Source of the DNA: DATHTS01 sp041940425
GTDB lineage: Bacteria > Acidobacteriota > Blastocatellia > Pyrinomonadales > Pyrinomonadaceae
Direction of reading: 5' to 3'
DNA length: 64,000 nt
Assembly: GCA_041940425.1 (NCBI GenBank)
Contig: JBGTSF010000015.1
Location: 1-64,000 of the forward strand
Shown piece after piece: positions 34,164 to 43,197 of the stretch. Each line of letters opens with the position of its first letter. Positions within the stretch are counted from its first letter, which is position 1. The notes under the pieces were generated by a model, which saw only the letters and a program-made list of their open reading frames with translations, made no database searches and was not told the DNA's origin. Position numbers and translations under genes: made by a program.

Positions 34164-35876
34164 ATGTTGAAGCGTTGGACAATTCAAAAACACGATCGGG
34201 CGGAAGTGATCACGCTTGCCGAAACGCTTAGAGTTTCTCCTTTAATTGCAGCTTTATTAATCTCGCGCGGTTTTGAAACCGAAGAAAAGGCGCAGAAATT
34301 TTTAAATCCGTCTTACGAAGATTTACACGATCCGTATCTGTTGAAAGGAATGAAAACGGCGGTTAGTCGCATTCTGAAAGCAATCGAAGAAAATGAAAAA
34401 ATTCTGATCTGGGGCGATTATGACGTTGACGGCACGACCGGAACTGTCGTGCTGCGAAAGGCTCTGGAAATTCTTGGCGCGAAAACCGGATTTCACGTTC
34501 CAAATCGTTTCACTGAAGGCTACGGCTTAAATATCGAGTTTCTCGAAAAAGCGAAAAACAAAGGTTACTCGCTCGTAATTTCCGTTGATACGGGAACGCG
34601 TTCGTTCGAGCCGCTTGCCTGGGCGAAAGAAAACGGGCTTGATGTAATCGTTACAGATCATCATCTTTCGGACGAAACGCGAGGAATTCCCGAATGCGTG
34701 GCGATGATCAATCCGAATCAGACGGGCTGTAATTACCCGGACAAAAATCTCGCCGGTGTCGGCGTCGCCTTCAAATTGGTTCACGCGCTTTTAAGAGAAA
34801 AAGGCAAAGAACATATCATCAAAGGATTTCTGAAAGTCGTCGCTATCGGCACGATTGCCGACATTATGAATTTGACGGGCGAAAACCGCGCGATCGTCAA
34901 GATCGGTCTGGAAGATTTGCCCAAAGCGCATAATTTCGGTTTAAAGGCTTTGATGGAAGTTTCCGAATGCCGTTCAGAAATGACGAGTTATCACATCGGT
35001 TTCCGCATCGCGCCTCGAATTAATGCGGCGGGCAGAATGGAAATCGCGCGGCACGTCGTCGAACTTTTTGAAGCCGACAGTTTTGAAAAAGCGCGCGAAT
35101 TAGCCGAACTTTTGGACAGCCGAAACCGCGAGCGGCAAAAAGTCCAGCGCGAGATTACCGAATTGGCTCTGCTTGAATACACGGAAAACGGCGGAAGTGA
35201 AAAACAAACTCACGCCATAATTGTCGCGGGAGAAAACTGGCATCGCGGCGTGATCGGTCTGGCGGCTTCTAAAATCACCGAAAAACTGCATCGCCCGTCC
35301 GTCGTTATCTCGCTCGAAAACGGTATCGGACACGGTTCGGCGCGTTCGATCGGAAATTATCATTTGCTGAACGGTCTCGAATCCTGCGGCGATCTGATGG
35401 AACAATTCGGCGGACACGCCGCCGCGGCGGGAATGAAGATCAAAGCCGAAAATATTGAAATTTTAAGTGAAAAACTGAATGAACACGCGCGGCAAAATCT
35501 TTCCGAAGAAGATTTGATTCCCGAAATAAAGATTGACGCAGTAGTTTCTTCCAACACTCTGGATTTAAGCATTATCGAAGAGTTGAAAATGCTCGAACCA
35601 TTCGGCGCGGGAAATCCGAAACCGGTTTTTGTTACAAAAGATTTGTATCTTGTTGGCGAACCGTTCGTGATGAAAGAAAAACATCTAAAACTGCGCCTTG
35701 CGGATAAAAATCGGAAACAATTCGAAGCCGTCTGGTGGGACGGCGTTGAAAAATCAAAGGGGCGAACTCTCTCGCCCGAAACGCGCATCGAATTAGCTTA
35801 TACGCCCGAAGCGAACACATGGCAGGGAAATACGCGCTTACAGCTTGTCGTTGAGGATTTGAGAACGGATAATTGA
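34164..35876 (+). CDS. recJ: Single-stranded-DNA-specific exonuclease RecJ
   Basis: 570 aa from ATG 34164; an upstream in-frame TTG lies inside the repeat and is rejected. It degrades single-stranded DNA 5' to 3' in recombination and mismatch repair. DHH motifs: WGDYDVDGTTG, SVDTGT and VTDHHLSDE (DHH); then DHHA1 at about 340-450 (SRNRERQ, GHGSARS, GGHAAAAGM), and the OB domain to the end (GAGNPKPVF). The stop overlaps a TTG that could belong to the next gene. Confidence 0.95.
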   Translation: MLKRWTIQKHDRAEVITLAETLRVSPLIAALLISRGFETEEKAQKFLNPSYEDLHDPYLLKGMKTAVSRILKAIEENEKILIWGDYDVDGTTGTVVLRKALEILGAKTGFHVPNRFTEGYGLNIEFLEKAKNKGYSLVISVDTGTRSFEPLAWAKENGLDVIVTDHHLSDETRGIPECVAMINPNQTGCNYPDKNLAGVGVAFKLVHALLREKGKEHIIKGFLKVVAIGTIADIMNLTGENRAIVKIGLEDLPKAHNFGLKALMEVSECRSEMTSYHIGFRIAPRINAAGRMEIARHVVELFEADSFEKARELAELLDSRNRERQKVQREITELALLEYTENGGSEKQTHAIIVAGENWHRGVIGLAASKITEKLHRPSVVISLENGIGHGSARSIGNYHLLNGLESCGDLMEQFGGHAAAAGMKIKAENIEILSEKLNEHARQNLSEEDLIPEIKIDAVVSSNTLDLSIIEELKMLEPFGAGNPKPVFVTKDLYLVGEPFVMKEKHLKLRLADKNRKQFEAVWWDGVEKSKGRTLSPETRIELAYTPEANTWQGNTRLQLVVEDLRTDN

Positions 35877-35893
35877 TTTTTGAGGAAAGAAAA

Positions 35894-36370
35894 ATGGATT
35901 TGGTCGTTAAATGGCACGAATTGATGGAAAATCCTTTTTTTCAGGATGTTCCGTATAAAGTCGAACTTAATAAATTCGGACAGATTTTAATGAGTCCGGC
36001 TTCAAACAAACACGGGATTTTACAAAACCGTGTGGCTAGGGATATTGAATACGAAAAACAATCCGGCGTTGTAATTATCGAATGTTCAATTCTGACGAGC
36101 GAAGGTGTAAGAGTCGCCGATGTTGCTTGGGCTTCCGATGAATTTGTTGCAGAATTCGAGGAAGTTACACCGTTTCCGAAAGCGCCGGAAATTTGCGTCG
36201 AAATAAAATCTCCGGCAAATATACAAGCTGAAATGGATGAAAAGGTCAGATTATATTTAGAGAAGGGCGCGCATGAAGTTTGGATCGTAGATTTGAAGGG
36301 AAAAACAAATTTTTATTCTCACGTCGGAAAAATAAAAAAATCGAAACTCGTCAAAAATTTTAGTCTTTGA
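35894..36370 (+). CDS. Uma2 family endonuclease-like protein
   Basis: 158 aa from ATG 35894, chosen because GAGGAAAG stands 6 to 13 nt upstream; a TTG at 35873 overlapping the recJ stop is an alternative. The PD-(D/E)XK core is visible as VRVADVAWAS then APEICVEIKSPAN (Asp and ExK), with the final beta strand EVWIVDLKG. Uma2 proteins are common in cyanobacteria and Acidobacteria; their substrate is not known. Its stop and the next ATG overlap as TGATG. Confidence 0.85.
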   Translation: MDLVVKWHELMENPFFQDVPYKVELNKFGQILMSPASNKHGILQNRVARDIEYEKQSGVVIIECSILTSEGVRVADVAWASDEFVAEFEEVTPFPKAPEICVEIKSPANIQAEMDEKVRLYLEKGAHEVWIVDLKGKTNFYSHVGKIKKSKLVKNFSL

Positions 36371-39117
36371 TGTCGAAAGAAGAAAAAAACAAAAAATTAA
36401 GAAAACTGCATTTTCAGGCGAAACTGCCGAAATATTTTCGCGTCGGCGCGCTGGTCGGACTGGCGGCGACGGTGCTGGTGATTTTGATCGCATTTGTTTT
36501 TACTGACCGGACGGAGTTTCGGATGAAAAGTCTTCCGGCGAATCTTTCGAAAGATGTCATTGCCGAGATCAATCAATTCGAACGCCGCGAAACCGACGAT
36601 CAGGGAAATCCGAAATATTTTATTAGAGCCGATAAAGCCACGACATTTTCCGACAATCATCAGGAAATGGAAAATATTTTCTTGCAGGTTTTTGACGAAA
36701 CCGGAGAAAAATCCGATGTTATCACGGCGGAAAAAGCCATCTATATTCCGAAGGAAAACAAAAATTTCGACGCTTTTTTCGCAGGCAATGTAAATATCGA
36801 AACGCGCGACGCTTTGAAAGTCAAAACCGATCAGCTCGCATACAAAAAGGAAACCGAAATTGCCGAAGCCGAAGAATATATCGAGTTTGAAAGAGAAAAT
36901 GTTTCGGGGCATTCGACGGGCGCGATCGTTCACGTTAAGGAAAAACGAATCGAACTTTTGAAAGATGTCGAGATCAGTTCTTTTGATTTCGGAAGCAACG
37001 GCGAATTTGCAAATAAAGATATAAAGAGCGCGACACTGAAGGCAAATTACGCGATGTTCGATCAGGGCGCGGGCAAGATCGAACTCAAAGAAAACGTTTT
37101 TATTGACGTGATTCCGAGCGGTCTAAATAAGGAGTTTTCTCAGCCGACCGAGATCAGCTCGAGTAATGCGACCGCGTTTTTTACCGGAAAGGAAATCAAA
37201 CAGATCGAATTGAACGGAAATGTAAAAGTAATCCAAAAACCGGTCAATAATAAATATACAAACACGCGGGCAAACCGCGCGAAAGTGAAAATTGAAAAGG
37301 AATTAAAATCGCTCGAACTTTTTGAAAATGTCGAGATCGAAACGACCGTCAACAATTCAAAGCCGACGAAAATTAATACCCAATACGCGCTTTATCAAAA
37401 GGACGCAGAACGTTTTGAAATGAAAAACGGCGTTCATATTTTGACTTCGCAAAACGGCGACGCGGCGGACATCAAAGCGAACGACGCGGTTTATGAACAA
37501 ACGAACGGCAAAATTTTTCTTATCGGCAATGCCGAAATCTGGCAGAAGGAAAATTTCATTAAAGGCGATCAATTGAACGCCGATCTTTATCCCGGTAAGC
37601 AGTTAAAATTCGCCGTCGCCAAAGGCAATACTTATCTCAAGCAAGTTACCGAAGACCGCCGGACGGAAATTTTCGCGCCGGAATTGAACACTGCTTTTAA
37701 CGAAAATCAAAAAATCCAAAATGCCAACGCGCTCGGCGCGAGCAATGTTACGGTTATTCCGGCAAATGCGAACGAATACACGAAGCTGACGCTTTCCGCG
37801 CCGAATGCGATTCGTCTGAATTTTCATAACGAAGGACTTTTGCGCGAGATGCAGACCGAAGGGCGCACGACGATCAATCTGAACGCGCCGAACAATAAAC
37901 CCGACGCGGCAAACAAACGACTGACCGCCGATTCTGTAAAAACGATCTTGCAGGCGGACGGAAAAAATCTGGCGCACGCCGAAGCCGTCGGCAACGGCGA
38001 ACTTTTTATCGAGCCGCTTCGCGCTTCGGCGGAAAATTATAAAACGACGATCAATGCGCCGCGTTTCAACTGCGACTTCTTTCCGACCGGGAACAATGCG
38101 AAAAACTGCACCGCCGCGACGAAAACAAAAACCCTCCGCGTGCCGACCGTTGCGGCAAATAACCGCGGAACACAGACGCTTTTAGCCGATACGCTGAAAG
38201 CGGTTTTTAATCCGAATTCGCAGGACATCGAATCTCTGACCGCCGACGGGAATGCGAAATTTACCGAACTCGACCGCAATGCTATCTCATCGCAGATAAT
38301 TTACACGGCGGGCGATCAGAGAGTAAAACTTGCGGGCGGCGAGCCGACCGTTTGGGATTCGCGCGCGCGGGCGAAGGCGAATAATGTCGAATGGGACACG
38401 AAAAACAATAAATCATATTTGACGGGCGGGGTCAGCACGACCTATTACAATCAAAAAACCACGGGCGGCGCAACGCCGTTTATGGCGACGAATTCGCCGG
38501 TTTATCTGACCGCCGACAACGCCGAATTCAATCACGCGCAGGAAACCGCGCTTTATTTCGGCAACGCGCGGGCGTGGCAGGAAAACAATTACATTCGCGC
38601 CGACAAACTGCTTTTACAGCAAAAACAAGGTCAGCTTTTCGGTGAAGGAAATGTGCAGAGTTCGGTATATGATGTCAAAAGAAAAGTTGACGGAAAAGAA
38701 GTAAATGTTCCGGTTTCGGCGGCGGCGCAGAAGATTTCATATAATCGTGATAACCGCGTTTTGCGTTACGAAGGTTCGGTTGATATTCGTCAGGGAACAG
38801 ACCGCATCACGTCGGAAATTGCGACGATCTCGATGGATAAAAATAATGAGCTGGAAAGATCAGTCGTCGAAAATTCCGTTGTTTTAACACAGCCGAATCG
38901 AAAGGCGACCGGCGATTGGGCGCAATACACTGCGGCGAAAGAAGAGTTTATTTTACGCGGCAATCCGGCGCGGATTGACGATGCCGAACAAGGCTCGTCT
39001 GCCGGAGCGCAGGTTACGGTTTATATAAAGGAAAACCGCGTCATCGGCGAAAGCAAAACCGAGCAGACGAATACAGGCAGAATCCGCTCGGTTTATAAAA
39101 TCAAAAAGAACGAATAG
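36370..39117 (+). CDS. Giant LptC-LptA-type LPS transport bridge protein
   Basis: 915 aa from ATG 36370. A single TM at about 22-43 anchors it in the inner membrane, then LptC-like beta strands to about 200, a long run of OstA/LptA-type beta-jellyroll repeats (pattern VxxxxAxYxxxxxxIxLxGNV), and a clear LptA-like C-terminus (NVQSSVYD, ISYNRDNRVLRYEG, TSEIATISMDKNNE). E. coli splits this into LptC (191 aa) and LptA (185 aa). It lies directly before lptB. It would span the periplasm as one chain. Residue 38055-38130 nt region (about 562-587) carries a Cys pair (CDFFPTGNNAKNC). Confidence 0.88.
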   Translation: MSKEEKNKKLRKLHFQAKLPKYFRVGALVGLAATVLVILIAFVFTDRTEFRMKSLPANLSKDVIAEINQFERRETDDQGNPKYFIRADKATTFSDNHQEMENIFLQVFDETGEKSDVITAEKAIYIPKENKNFDAFFAGNVNIETRDALKVKTDQLAYKKETEIAEAEEYIEFERENVSGHSTGAIVHVKEKRIELLKDVEISSFDFGSNGEFANKDIKSATLKANYAMFDQGAGKIELKENVFIDVIPSGLNKEFSQPTEISSSNATAFFTGKEIKQIELNGNVKVIQKPVNNKYTNTRANRAKVKIEKELKSLELFENVEIETTVNNSKPTKINTQYALYQKDAERFEMKNGVHILTSQNGDAADIKANDAVYEQTNGKIFLIGNAEIWQKENFIKGDQLNADLYPGKQLKFAVAKGNTYLKQVTEDRRTEIFAPELNTAFNENQKIQNANALGASNVTVIPANANEYTKLTLSAPNAIRLNFHNEGLLREMQTEGRTTINLNAPNNKPDAANKRLTADSVKTILQADGKNLAHAEAVGNGELFIEPLRASAENYKTTINAPRFNCDFFPTGNNAKNCTAATKTKTLRVPTVAANNRGTQTLLADTLKAVFNPNSQDIESLTADGNAKFTELDRNAISSQIIYTAGDQRVKLAGGEPTVWDSRARAKANNVEWDTKNNKSYLTGGVSTTYYNQKTTGGATPFMATNSPVYLTADNAEFNHAQETALYFGNARAWQENNYIRADKLLLQQKQGQLFGEGNVQSSVYDVKRKVDGKEVNVPVSAAAQKISYNRDNRVLRYEGSVDIRQGTDRITSEIATISMDKNNELERSVVENSVVLTQPNRKATGDWAQYTAAKEEFILRGNPARIDDAEQGSSAGAQVTVYIKENRVIGESKTEQTNTGRIRSVYKIKKNE

Positions 39118-39128
39118 AATAATTTTTA

Positions 39129-39914
39129 ATGTTCGCATTTTTTGGAAAAAACAATTCCCAGACGGAAAACGGCAATTATGAAAATGTAATTGCCGATTCT
39201 CTTTGCGCGTTTAATTTGCAGAAAACATACGGTCGGCGGCGCGTCGTGGATGATGTCAGTTTATATGTCAAACAGGGCGAGATCGTCGGGCTTTTAGGTG
39301 CGAACGGCGCGGGAAAAACGACCTCGTTTTATATGATGGTCGGGCTGGAAAGAACCGAGCAAGGGAAAATTTTTCTCAACAATCAGGACGTAACCGCTCT
39401 TCCGATGTATCTCCGGGCGCGGCTCGGATTGGGCTATTTGCCGCAGGAGCCTTCGATCTTTCGCAAAATGTCTGCGGAGCAAAATATTCTCGCCGTTTTG
39501 GAAACGATGAAAATGAAACGCTCCGAAAGATTTGATCGGCTCGAAGAATTACTGGAAGAATTCGGCGTAACGCACGTTCGCAAAACGCGCGGCGATTCGC
39601 TTTCGGGCGGCGAACGGCGGCGCGTCGAGATCGCTCGGTGTCTGGCGAGCGAGCCGGAATTTATTTTGTTGGATGAACCGTTTGCCGGAATTGATCCGAT
39701 CGCGATTGACGACATACGCGAAATTATTTTGTATCTCAAAGAGCAGGGAATCGGCATCCTTATTACGGATCACAATGTCCGCGAAACGCTCGGCATCACC
39801 GACCGCGCGTATATTATGGCGGAAGGCAAAATCTTGAAAAGCGGTATGCCGGACGAACTGGTCAAAGATTCGGAAGTCCGACGGCTTTATCTCGGCGAAA
39901 GGTTTAGTTTATAG
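39129..39914 (+). CDS. lptB: LPS export ABC transporter ATP-binding protein LptB
   Basis: 261 aa. Walker A GANGAGKTTSFYM, GYLPQEPSIFRKM Q-loop, signature LSGGERRRVEIARCLA, Walker B FILLDEPFAGIDPIA and ITDHNVRETL, which are the LptB-specific variants. It has about 20 extra residues at the N-terminus. It powers extraction of LPS from the inner membrane with LptFG (not in this window). It follows the LptC/A gene by 11 nt. Confidence 0.96.
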   Translation: MFAFFGKNNSQTENGNYENVIADSLCAFNLQKTYGRRRVVDDVSLYVKQGEIVGLLGANGAGKTTSFYMMVGLERTEQGKIFLNNQDVTALPMYLRARLGLGYLPQEPSIFRKMSAEQNILAVLETMKMKRSERFDRLEELLEEFGVTHVRKTRGDSLSGGERRRVEIARCLASEPEFILLDEPFAGIDPIAIDDIREIILYLKEQGIGILITDHNVRETLGITDRAYIMAEGKILKSGMPDELVKDSEVRRLYLGERFSL

Positions 39915-39981
39915 AGATTCGGTTTGCGCATTGATCGAGCAAATGAGTTATAATTTAATAAATTTCGGAAATCAACATTTT

Positions 39982-40010
39982 TTGACTTGGCGCGATTTCC
40001 AAACTAGAAT
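39982..40010 (+). promoter_or_regulatory. Sigma-70 promoter of rpoN
   Basis: TTGACT (39982-39987) and TAGAAT (40005-40010) with a 17-nt spacer, 13 nt before the rpoN ATG, so the 5' leader would be very short. A second TATAAT at 39949-39954 lacks a well-spaced -35. Confidence 0.6.
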
Positions 40011-40022
40011 TTTTAATACAAT

Positions 40023-41603
40023 ATGTCATCGTTACGACTTACCACACAATTAAAACAGCAGATGGTTCTTACGCCGCAATTGAGGCAGAGAATCGAAATG
40101 CTCCAGATGACAACGCTCGAACTTGCCGAACTCATCCAGCAGGAATTGGAAAAAAACGTCGTTCTCGAAGAAGTTCCGGCGACTGAAGAATTAAACGAGA
40201 TCGCCGAAAAAATTCTCGATCAAAATGCGAGCGGTCAGGAAGATTTTGAAGGACAAAACGACCGGAATTCAGAATTGAAATCGGATTCTCAATCTGATGA
40301 TTTTGAAGCCTACGAGGAATTTTCGCCCGAAAAACCGCTCGAAAACGGACATAAAGAGGATTTTGATGCGGAAAATGAGTTTGAAGGCGACGAGCCGTCG
40401 GAAGAAAAATCCGACGCTTTCGACGAAGTTGATTTCGGCAGGGAATTTCAGGAATATCTCGATCCCGGTTATCGAACTCAGGAATTCGAATATAAAGAAG
40501 ACGCGCCGAGTTTCGAGCAATTTTTGTCGCGGACGGAAAATCTGACTGAACATCTCGAATGGCAGGTTCACCTGCTGAACATCAGCGAAGAACTCGAAGA
40601 AACGGCGATTGGCGTGATCGGCAATCTCGACAGCGACGGGCGTTTGACGGCGACCAATGAAGAGATCGCCGAACTCTGCGGCGTGTCGGAAGAGGTTGCG
40701 GAAAAAGCGCGGCAGATCGTGATGAAACTCGAACCCGTCGGATGCGGCGCGCGAAACGTCAAGGAATGTCTGCTTGCCCAGCTCGAATCAAACGGCGAAA
40801 AAGAGAGTCTCGCATACGAACTTGTCAGCGAACACCTCGAAGACCTGCAGCCGCATCGTCTCCAGCATTTATCGAAAGACACCGGAATTGACGTCCACAC
40901 GCTCAACGAGGAAATCAACAAGGTCAGAATTTTAGACCCGTATCCGGGCAGACGTTATTCGACCGACGAGCCAATTTATGTTTCGCCCGAAGTATATATC
41001 GAAAAGGTCGAAGACGATTATGTAATCTATTTTGCCGATGACGGCAGTCCGCGTTTGCGAATCAGCCCGACGTATCAACAATTGCTCGATAAAAACGATA
41101 CGACGAAGGAAACGAAGGATTACATAAAAGACAACGTGCGCTCGGCGATTGACCTTTTGCGGAATATCGAACACCGCAAACAGACGATCTACCGAGTTGT
41201 CGAATGTATCGTCAAAAAACAGCGCGATTTTCTCGATTACGGCGTTCAGCACATCAAACCGATGATGCTGAAAGACGTTGCGGAAGACATCGGGATGCAT
41301 CTTTCGACGATTTCGCGCGTCGTCAACCGAAAATACGCGCACACGCCGCAGGGCGTGATCGAGCTTCGCCGGTTCTTCTCGGAAGGAATGATGAATGAGG
41401 ACGGCGAGGAAGTTTCGACGCGGATTCTGAAATTGAAAATTAAAAAAATGATCGAGGAAGAGGATACGAAAAAGCCTCTGACCGACGACAAGATCGCCAA
41501 ACTTTTAAGCAAGGAAGGCGTAAAACTTTCGCGCCGCACGGTCGCCAAATACCGCGACCAGATGCAGATTCCCGGCTCGCGCGAAAGAAAAACTATTATT
41601 TAG
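40023..41603 (+). CDS. rpoN: RNA polymerase sigma-54 factor RpoN
   Basis: 526 aa. Region I (LKQQMVLTPQLRQRIEMLQMTTLELAELIQQELEKN) at about 10-50, a long acidic region II at about 50-150, core-binding domain at about 165-360, HTH at about 400-435 (DVAEDIGMHLSTISRVVNRKYAHTP) and the RpoN box LSRRTVAKYRDQM. It recognises -24/-12 promoters with AAA+ activators, which are not in this window. Standard place next to lptB and hpf. Confidence 0.97.
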   Translation: MSSLRLTTQLKQQMVLTPQLRQRIEMLQMTTLELAELIQQELEKNVVLEEVPATEELNEIAEKILDQNASGQEDFEGQNDRNSELKSDSQSDDFEAYEEFSPEKPLENGHKEDFDAENEFEGDEPSEEKSDAFDEVDFGREFQEYLDPGYRTQEFEYKEDAPSFEQFLSRTENLTEHLEWQVHLLNISEELEETAIGVIGNLDSDGRLTATNEEIAELCGVSEEVAEKARQIVMKLEPVGCGARNVKECLLAQLESNGEKESLAYELVSEHLEDLQPHRLQHLSKDTGIDVHTLNEEINKVRILDPYPGRRYSTDEPIYVSPEVYIEKVEDDYVIYFADDGSPRLRISPTYQQLLDKNDTTKETKDYIKDNVRSAIDLLRNIEHRKQTIYRVVECIVKKQRDFLDYGVQHIKPMMLKDVAEDIGMHLSTISRVVNRKYAHTPQGVIELRRFFSEGMMNEDGEEVSTRILKLKIKKMIEEEDTKKPLTDDKIAKLLSKEGVKLSRRTVAKYRDQMQIPGSRERKTII

Positions 41604-41605
41604 TA

Positions 41606-41679
41606 ATTCGTAAACCGTTAATTGTGAATCGTTGTAATTTTAATTATTCACGATTAACGATTCACGATTAATGATTCAC
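41606..41679. repeat. Heptamer ATTCACG/ATTAACG array with inverted partner
   Basis: Right array 41646-41679: attcacg, attaacg, attcacg, attaatg, attcac. Left segment 41606-41636 has the complementary 7-nt pattern (cgtaaac, cgttaat, tgtgaat, cgttgta). The pairing is imperfect, about three quarters by eye. It lies between rpoN and hpf and ends 7 nt before the hpf start. Confidence 0.75.
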
Positions 41680-41685
41680 TAAATT

Positions 41686-42216
41686 ATGAAATTTGAATAC
41701 ACTGGAAGACACATCGAAGTTACTCCGGCAATGCGATCCCATGTCGAAGAGCATTTCGGACGGATCAAACATCTTTTCGACGGCAATCATACCAAAGCTC
41801 ATGTCATCATCGAGGTCGAACGCGGCAGGCACCGCTCGGAAATAATCGTCAATTGGCGCAAGGAAGTTTTTACGGCGACGACGACGCTCGACGATATGTA
41901 TCAATCGCTTTCCAAATCAATTGATAAAATTGAAAAACAAGCCCGCCGCTTGAAAAATAAGATCATTGATAAATCGCACAAGGCGAAAAAGGTCAGCGAG
42001 GTAACGGTTGATTCGCAAGCCGTCCAGCCCGCGCCGAACAGTCCGCGAATTATCAATTCGCGCCGCTACGCGATCAAGCCGATGCGCGCCGACGAAGCCG
42101 CACTGGTTTTGGAAGATCAGGAAAATCAGTTTCTCGTTTTCCGAAACGCGGATAACGAAAATATTTCGATAATTTACAAACGAAAAGACGGCAATTACGG
42201 TCTGATCGAACCGTAA
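41686..42216 (+). CDS. hpf: Long-form ribosome hibernation promoting factor
   Basis: 176 aa. N-terminal S30AE domain (about 1-100: EYTGRHIEVTPAMRSHVEEHFGRIKHLF) and the C-terminal dimerisation domain of long HPF (about 120-176: INSRRYAIKPMRADEAALVLEDQENQFLVFRNAD). Long HPF dimerises 70S ribosomes to 100S during starvation. No clear ribosome-binding site; the heptamer palindrome stands directly upstream and may control access. Confidence 0.94.
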   Translation: MKFEYTGRHIEVTPAMRSHVEEHFGRIKHLFDGNHTKAHVIIEVERGRHRSEIIVNWRKEVFTATTTLDDMYQSLSKSIDKIEKQARRLKNKIIDKSHKAKKVSEVTVDSQAVQPAPNSPRIINSRRYAIKPMRADEAALVLEDQENQFLVFRNADNENISIIYKRKDGNYGLIEP

Positions 42217-42231
42217 AGCCGTAGCTTGTTA

Positions 42232-43194
42232 ATGACTTCTAAACATCATAACGAAATTTCTTTTATCACAATCGAGGAATTCGTTTCGACCGCGCCGGAA
42301 GAATTGAAACTAACGGTCATCACCGGCGCGGGCGGCATTAAAGAGAGATTTATTTCTTCACCCAGAATCCAAAAACTGGGTTTGGCTCTCGCCGGATTTA
42401 CGCATTATATTCATCAGGGTCGCGTTCAGCTTGTCGGGCAGAGCGAGATTTCCTATCTCAAACAATTGCCGAAAGAAAAACGGATCGAAGCCCTGAGAAA
42501 TCTTTCACTTGAAAAAATAAGCTGTATTTTAATCACAAAAAATCTCGACGCCCCCGAGGAATTGATCGAAATCGCCGAAGAAATTGATCTTCCGGTGATT
42601 CGAACTTCGACCGTCAGCTCGACCGCCATCGGAACGGTTTCCAACTTTTTGCAGGAAAAACTCGCGCCTTCCGTTTCTCTGCACAGCGTTCTGTTGGGAA
42701 TGTATGGACTCGGCGTTTTGCTGAGGGGAAAATCGGGCATCGGAAAATCGGAATGCGCTCTCGATCTCATTACGCGCGGTCATCGGCTGATTTCGGACGA
42801 TACCGTGATCGTCAAAAAGATCGGAAAAAAACTCGAAGGTTACGCGCCCGAACTGACCGCCGGACATATGGAAATCCGCGGTCTCGGAATTATCAATATC
42901 CGCGATCTGTTCGGCGTTTCGGCTGTCGAACCGAACAGAAAGATAGATTTGTGCATCGAATTAAGAAAATGGATGGATGTCGAGGAAATTGAACGGCTCG
43001 GTCTGGAAACCGAAACGGAAGAAATTTTGGAGATCAAGATTCCGAAATTTGTTTTGCCGGTCAGCTCCGGCAGAAATATCTCGACCCTTGTCGAAACCGC
43101 TGTGCGGATGTATCTTCTAAAATCAGCCGGATTCGATGCCGCTCAAAAACTGATCGAGCGGCATGCGGCGGTGGTCGGTCGTGAAAGTCATTAA
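42232..43194 (+). CDS. hprK: HPr kinase/phosphorylase
   Basis: 320 aa from ATG 42232 (a TTG two codons earlier is an alternative). It phosphorylates and dephosphorylates a Ser on HPr. N-terminal DRTGG-like domain, then the catalytic domain with P-loop GKSGIGKSECALDLI, GHRLISDD, and the C-terminal signature MEIRGLGIINIRDLFG. Both substrate (HPr, 44530) and EIIA are in the same operon. 15 nt after hpf. Confidence 0.95.
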   Translation: MTSKHHNEISFITIEEFVSTAPEELKLTVITGAGGIKERFISSPRIQKLGLALAGFTHYIHQGRVQLVGQSEISYLKQLPKEKRIEALRNLSLEKISCILITKNLDAPEELIEIAEEIDLPVIRTSTVSSTAIGTVSNFLQEKLAPSVSLHSVLLGMYGLGVLLRGKSGIGKSECALDLITRGHRLISDDTVIVKKIGKKLEGYAPELTAGHMEIRGLGIINIRDLFGVSAVEPNRKIDLCIELRKWMDVEEIERLGLETETEEILEIKIPKFVLPVSSGRNISTLVETAVRMYLLKSAGFDAAQKLIERHAAVVGRESH

Positions 43195-43197
43195 AAT

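Noticed and set aside
35903..35920. TGGCACG as a sigma-54 -24/-12 promoter
   Set aside because: The -12 TTGC element at the right spacing is missing and it lies inside a coding region.
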